From: Evernia prunastri
Lineage: Eukaryota; Ascomycota; Lecanoromycetes; Lecanorales; Parmeliaceae
Assembly: GCA_003184365.1 (NCBI GenBank)
Contig: NKYR01000219.1
Span: forward strand, 1 to 33,387
Length of the DNA stretch: 33,387 nt
Reading direction: 5' to 3'
Position 1 is the stretch's first letter; the number at the start of each line of letters is the position of its first letter. The notes under the pieces are model-generated. The model saw only the letters and a list, made by a program, of their open reading frames with translations, was not told the origin of the DNA and did not search any database. This document shows, piece by piece, positions 28,004 to 33,387 of this stretch. The position numbers and the translations under genes are program-made.

Positions 28004-31000
28004 CTAAGTCAGCCACCAAGAGCAGATCTCGTCTACGTCTACTCCGAATGAGTCTTTCCTTAACAGCAGTAATTTAGTTAAGAAGCACGTCTTGATGTAT
28101 ATATTGAAAAGCGAATATTATAGATAAATATAGCGCAGGAGTTCAGATTGCAGACTATATAGAGTTCCACGTTTGAGTCCTTTCTTGACACGGACAATGA
28201 TATTCAACTTTGCGATACCGTCAATCCCGGCATTGCTCGCTCCATTGGGAATCCAATCTAGAATTAGACACTGTCGTAGACCTCGGAACATCCAGCAAAT
28301 GAATGTCTCACATCAAGGAACATTAGGATATTTCATGCTTCTGACCATTCTGCCCAAAATCCTGATATTTGGCTGATCTGGATGCTAGTGTAACGCTCGA
28401 CTTGTGCGTCAGCCTCTACAATTTTGGCCGAAATTTCTCGGTTTGGGTCTTCCAAGAATTTATTCCGCTGCGCTACAACATAAATGAACCACCACCGGCG
28501 ACCAAGTTGTCGCTCAGCTGACTTCAGTAACCAGCTATCATGCCAAGAAAGGGAATGGATGTCGCATCATTGTTTACGGTCTCTTTCTGGGTCTAGCGCA
28601 CTCGCCGACCCTGTGCCTATTCATTCGGGTTATAATCTCATGCTATTAGCCAAATCTTGCTGATGTATTCATTCCGGACGAATTGAGTATGATGTTTGAG
28701 TTAGTTTTCAGACAAACACAGTTTTTCATATTGGTCAATGCGTCGTGTCTAGCTTTGAGAGTTCCATCGAACATGAAACCCTCGATAATCGTGGACTGAC
28801 ATCCATATTGAGGGGGCGAGACTGTGGGCAATCCCATGAGAGATGCCCCAAGGCACCGCAAGAGTAAAAATTAGGCACTGCGAGTGAAAAATGTTAGTAT
28901 GAGGACCTCAGAGGGATTAATGACGAAGCAGTACCGAAACAGAAGAGTTATGAAAGAACCGACGGCTTCTCTGTGAACCAAACGTATCCGAAAGCTATGT
29001 AGAGAGATTCTGCAAATGAGCATCATCGTAGATGTCTTGTAACTAGTTTCAACCAACGACATGAAAAGTGGGAGAAGGCGACCCCGCTTCGATCAAATTC
29101 TGAGCAATGGCGAACTTGTTCCTCAACTTCGGAAACCAATGAAGCCCCACTCCTGCCCATCCAATTTCTATATGATTGATCTCAGCAGGAGCGACAGCAA
29201 GGATGACTTTACTTTGTGTCTGGTGCCTCTTAGCGGAGCTCTGGGCTCTAATGATGCAGCAAGGTTGGCAACATGGTCATTGTGGAACCTGGTTCTTGTT
29301 GTCAGGTCTAAAGCCTCCACGAAGATGATAAAGATGGACCGGGCATTCTTATCACTCCAACACCATGCCTCTGTCAAATAAAACTTCGCCCTGCTGATTA
29401 CAACCTGCTGTAAAAACCACCGCGAGCTTGTTTGCGACCAAGTGCTGTGATTCCTCAGTTCGAACAATATCATCCGTCCTTATGCGTTCAAGCAGAGCTG
29501 CGGCATCCTTCTAGTAGGATGTTGAATGGGGAGTCAATCACCATGAAGCCGCCGGTACGCTCAGATGTAGTTGCATAAGAGCTAGATTGTTCTCTTGAAA
29601 GGATGTCACGAAATCGGAATCCCTATCTTTCAGTGACACGTCTGAGGAGCACCACATTGTTTCGTCAGCGAGATACGTCTTTCTGAGCCACTGCGAGCTT
29701 CTTAGTATTAACATAGAGTTATTAAAAGAAAAGGGATCATATCAGAGTTACGATCAACAGCTTTTCAGGCCGCCCGAAATATCCTAACCCAACTAATCGA
29801 TCAACGACGGTAGATCCACCAACTTGGGGTCATCGACGGTCAGTTTATCGAGATAGGCTTGATATAGACTGTGGTCTGGGTATCTTAGCCAATTTGACTT
29901 CATAGTCACCATCTCCGAGCATTTTGGACGTTGTTTGTCTAGACAGTGATTGTTGATTGTAAATTAATATTTAATCGACTGAGAGGACAGTTGAACGAAG
30001 TTAGCGTTTGGCAGCATGTTTTACCGGGACGAACTTCAGAGTATTTTTATTTAGGAGCATTCATCGGCAATGTGACGATAAGACAGATAAAGAGTACGCT
30101 GAGCAGAGACTTTGGTAGAAGTATAACAGGTCCTGGTCGCTCTTTCTGTTTCACGAAGATGCTTTGAGAAGGTTAGTTAGTAGGATAGGCACCATGCTGA
30201 GACTTCTTCAACTTCAACGCGTTTTCTCTTTGGGGCCTTTCCAAGATGAGTACGTCTTTTTGTGAGATATAAGGTCGACAATAATGACCATATCTCTCAT
30301 GCACAGCCGCAAAATCCTCATATCTGAACATGCCCATTCGCCCAAGTATCGTAAACCTCTCGGCGGTTCAAAAAAGCTCCCCCATCTCAAGCTTGAAACA
30401 TATATCGTGACTTTGTCCGGCATGCAACCTCCGGATTAGAAGAAATAATCGTCAACGATAACTAGAGGGAAGCGGTGTAAGACTTTGTGGATGTACAATT
30501 TCACAACTTCATCACCGGACATATTTGCCTTTTCAGAGAGGGGTGGGTGCTGGGGCTTTCTTCATGTGACGCTCTACACTTGACCTCCTGCGGTGATGAC
30601 AGCCCTCCGACCTGTCGAGCTCGGTATAGGAAATCGCAGAAATGAGCGTTACTTCCACCACACTTAAAATTGGCTAAAACGACGCGAATGTCCTTGGAAT
30701 TGGTCAAGGTGTCGCCAGACTTGACAGCGCTTCTTCACATGTCTCGTAGCAACATATTAACACGACCTAGATCGACTCTTCAACACGCTGACATCAGTGC
30801 TTCGTGTAAATAGTATCGGACGAGAGGGTAGGTTGTTTTTTTTTCTTAGCGCGAACCGCAGTACGCAAGACCGCGAGGACATGCGCCAACTGAAGCGCCA
30901 CACTTCAGCGAGTGATATGATACCTTCGGTAGATCGATGGAATTAGCTTTGCCAATTTTAGTTTGCAGCTTCTATCTCAACAAGAAGCATCCTTGGAATC

Positions 31001-32867
31001 CATACGGTGTACGTTTTTGGCATGATGGTCTTCGGGTACAGATAAGACGAAGCCCTTCTGTGCCTAAGACCAGTATCTTTGATTCGGTGATATAGTGGTA
31101 GGCTCGATGTACTATGGGTAATTGAAGACTGAGGTTGAGGTTAGTGGAAAAGAAGACTCATTTTGCGGATGTACATATCCAGACCCCTCTTGGTCTATTA
31201 ATAATGTTTTGATAAATGTGTTGAGAATTTGATCGAGCCTACATGACGCCGATAACAGCGCCTGTTCCGAGCCCAACATAGGCGAAATAGGTCTTCCATT
31301 TGATGTATATACGAATGTACAAAGCAAGGAGACCTTCCATGGGAAGCTCAGAGCTATCGGACCATTGCTCTAGCTCAGGCTCGGACGAAAAGGCAGCAGG
31401 GCTCGATGGGCGATTTTTAGAGATACTGATTAATGCATAGCAGCAGATGAGGCTCACTCGATGCTCCAATGGTCTGCCTTGAGGGCAAGGAGCCTGGCCG
31501 AAAACCTTTGATGCACGATGACTATAATTGAGGGGTTGCGAAATGCTCCAAATTCCACCACATGAAGTGGGATGACTATTATATTTGTTTATAGACTAGT
31601 TTCCACCCTTCTGTGTTCCTCATCCAAATCACTTTTGACACCATATCACGTATATAAATAGCAGGAGCAAGTTCCAGCGTACGAGATTGGCGTTGGTGCA
31701 CCTGCTCTGGAAGGTGTTTCAATAATGATGAAAGAATTCTTATTTCATGATGCTGATACTCTCTAGTCGAGGAGAAACGTGGAGACAACATAATAAATAA
31801 AGAAAATTCGATAGAGAATGTCTTTTCACTTGTCCTCCAGCCATGATTTTCGGCGCAGATTGCGCGTTGGCTCATGCATAACGATATGTTTTCGTGCGCC
31901 TGGAAGTCCTCGCATGTAGCCTCCTCTTGTTTGGCTAGGTCTGTTACCATACTCTATCGATCAAATGCTGCATCAAATCATCCACGACTTGAGGAAAGGG
32001 AGTCAAAAAAACGCTCAAAAACCTCATGCTGAAGAACAGGAATTGTTCCCCAGAAGCGTTTCCAATTGTGTAAGCATTGTTGTCGTATGAGGTCTCTACG
32101 CGAGAAGAGGGCACAGGAAGATTACATCTTCACATCCTCAACGGCGCCCCTCTGAAAGGTGTGCTTGCGGAAGGTCTCAAGTCGATCCATTCAGAATTGC
32201 TGCTGATATCTGCTTTAGTCAACCCAATGCCCATACTCGAGCTCCTTTGCTGTTTTCTTGAAGATGTAAGATCTCTTTGTGCCGCCTCGATGATTTGCTA
32301 GTTACTCGCCTGTCCGATGCTGTGTTCTTGCTTGCTTTTCTTGTCACGGGCTGTTCGAACTCAAAGTTCGAAGAATTCAGGGGATCTTCATCACAAGGAT
32401 TGAACAGCATGACGAAAGGATACAAGCGGTGGATCGATAGCAATGGCCGTCTTGCGCCGTCAGAGGTAACCTAGTAGATATGCATGGCCTTGGTAAGGTA
32501 CTCACTGGCGAAGCCGAAAGCTCTGAGAACGTTAGTGGTTTGGTGGTTATTTTCGTCGTTTCCATCGACGAGCCGGGAATTTCGATTTTCTTCTAGCGGT
32601 CTGTCAGTGTCGCCGCTCTCCCGGCCTTATTATTTTCCGTCCTCCGTGCATCTCCATTGAGAGAGTCGTCGATATTCCATTTGGTGCGCCGTTCTGCGTC
32701 TGTGGCTGGGGAACCGAGATCGGAAGCGAAGTCTGGGCCCGGAGGAGTGAGGGCGGGAATTGAAGGAATCCGTCAAGTTGGAAGGACGTTCCAGAACGAC
32801 AACGACGCTGGCAACGTTCTTAGCCGCTCATAGTCAGTAACGCAACGTGTGAAGGATATGATCTTCC
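28004..32867. other. Gene-poor 4.9 kb right arm
   Basis: Many frames of 60-120 codons, most without ATG, none with a motif I trust. Best of a weak set: 31950-31579 minus (true ATG, 123 codons, no family) and 30423-30214 minus (true ATG, 69 codons). A minus-strand stretch near 29380-29200 (RSIFIIFVEALDLTTRTRFH) faintly recalls the Walker B region of fungal NACHT/NB-ARC proteins, and about 29510-29400 (ALLERIRTDDIVRTEESQHL) could be from the same relic. This is not strong enough to call a gene. Base composition is not extremely AT-rich, so heavy RIP is not obvious. Confidence 0.35.
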
Positions 32868-33239
32868 CTATTTCTTCAGTATCCGCGCTATATAAACCCA
32901 ACTCCGAATATCGGCACATCGCGCAAAGGCTGATACAGTGGAGTAATGCGCGCGAACATTGGAAGTGTACGCTTGGTAATATTGAGAATAGATCGCGCAC
33001 TTCCACCGCATCGACCATTGGACCTTTGTGATCTTTACACAACCCGTCGAGTAGTCCTGCTCCGCTTGGGACACTAGCATTCGATGTTGCAAAGTAAGCA
33101 CAAGTATTGAAAAAGCGCTGGGTGCGGTGATGAGTGTAGTAAATTCCGGAAGTGCTAGGATTAGGGCGACTAGGTGGGCGGCGATGCCGCCGACCCAGCT
33201 GCCAATGGCGCTGGCGATACTCGTAAGAGTGTTCCCCAT
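32868..33239 (-). CDS. Small hydrophobic protein of uncertain reality
   Basis: A true ATG at 33239 begins MGNTLTSIASAIGSWVGGIA, continuing with HLVALILALPEFTTLI. This resembles the start of many very small fungal membrane proteins (MGxxxSxIxxxIxxxxxxI pattern with an Ala/Ile-rich helix). After about residue 60 the frame becomes unlike that family, so the gene may contain a missed intron or a frameshift; the neighbouring frame reads FFNTCAYFATS there. The nominal length is 123 residues. Function unknown. Confidence 0.35.
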   Translation of the reverse strand: MGNTLTSIASAIGSWVGGIAAHLVALILALPEFTTLITAPSAFSILVLTLQHRMLVSQAEQDYSTGCVKITKVQWSMRWKCAIYSQYYQAYTSNVRAHYSTVSAFARCADIRSWVYIARILKK

Positions 33240-33387
33240 GATGAGTTGTTTGTAAGAAGAGAAAAAGAAGAGTCAAAATGAAGTACCTGACCGGTAAGCC
33301 TGCAGAACCCCGAGTCTCCTATAAATGCTCACGGCGACATCGCTGTGATTGCGAAGTAGTCTATTTAATAGGATGGCCGCAACACGA
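33240..33387. other. Right edge of the window
   Basis: Non-coding. A TATAAAT at 33320-33326 on the plus strand could serve a gene beyond the edge. Confidence 0.3.

Noticed and set aside
30825..30850. Poly-T tract ending in CTTAG as a splice acceptor
   Set aside because: No coding frame on either side supports an intron there.
28004..32867. Transposon with RIP as the explanation of the right arm
   Set aside because: No terminal repeats, target duplications or transposase/reverse-transcriptase motifs were seen, and the composition is not strongly AT-biased by eye.
1..33387. CRISPR array, bacterial operon signals or rRNA genes
   Set aside because: Spliceosomal introns and fungal families throughout; no regularly spaced repeats or rRNA sequence found.

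Overview
The window reads as nuclear DNA of a filamentous ascomycete (Pezizomycotina). Genes are separated and lie on both strands. Introns are short (46-60 bp, one of 128 bp) with GT..AG ends and CTAAC/CTGAC-type branch sites. Gene content includes a highly reducing polyketide synthase, a P450, a fungal 7-TM rhodopsin-domain protein and 40S ribosomal protein S21. I cannot assign a species. All introns were inferred by hand from splice sites and from reading-frame continuity of conserved families.

Left arm (1-7 kb): the 3' end of a highly reducing PKS (ER-KR-ACP) that enters from the left, a cytochrome P450, a short-chain dehydrogenase and, on the other strand, an alpha/beta hydrolase. This looks like the edge of a secondary-metabolite cluster. 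The PKS ketoreductase carries two frameshifts and one stop, and the P450 carries one frameshift. The dehydrogenase and hydrolase are intact. The cluster edge therefore appears recently decayed, unless these are sequence errors.

Middle (7-13.4 kb): a gene-poor 2.5 kb stretch, a small orphan gene with one intron, an intronless CPD photolyase with a presequence-like N-terminus followed by a bipartite nuclear signal, and RPS21, whose intron splits it so that it is easily missed.

Paralogue block (13.8-18.1 kb, minus strand): three divergent members of a Cys/His-motif family I cannot name. The full form has a first CPH motif, a second CPH motif and a C-terminal CxxC. One copy is complete, one has lost its C-terminus, and one is broken or has an unproven intron. 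Next to it is a decayed gene resembling the fungal F-box/2EXR-like families.

Right-centre (20.2-25.3 kb): a four-exon HMG-CoA reductase with sterol-sensing region and almost all of the catalytic domain. Its family similarity stops just before the segment that carries the catalytic histidine, and its frame then runs into the next gene, a five-exon fungal rhodopsin-domain membrane protein.

Right arm (25.3-33.4 kb): a decayed MFS (monocarboxylate-transporter-like) remnant, two unrecognised minus-strand loci (one with a coiled coil), then more than 5 kb without a gene I can support apart from a small hydrophobic ORF near the right end.
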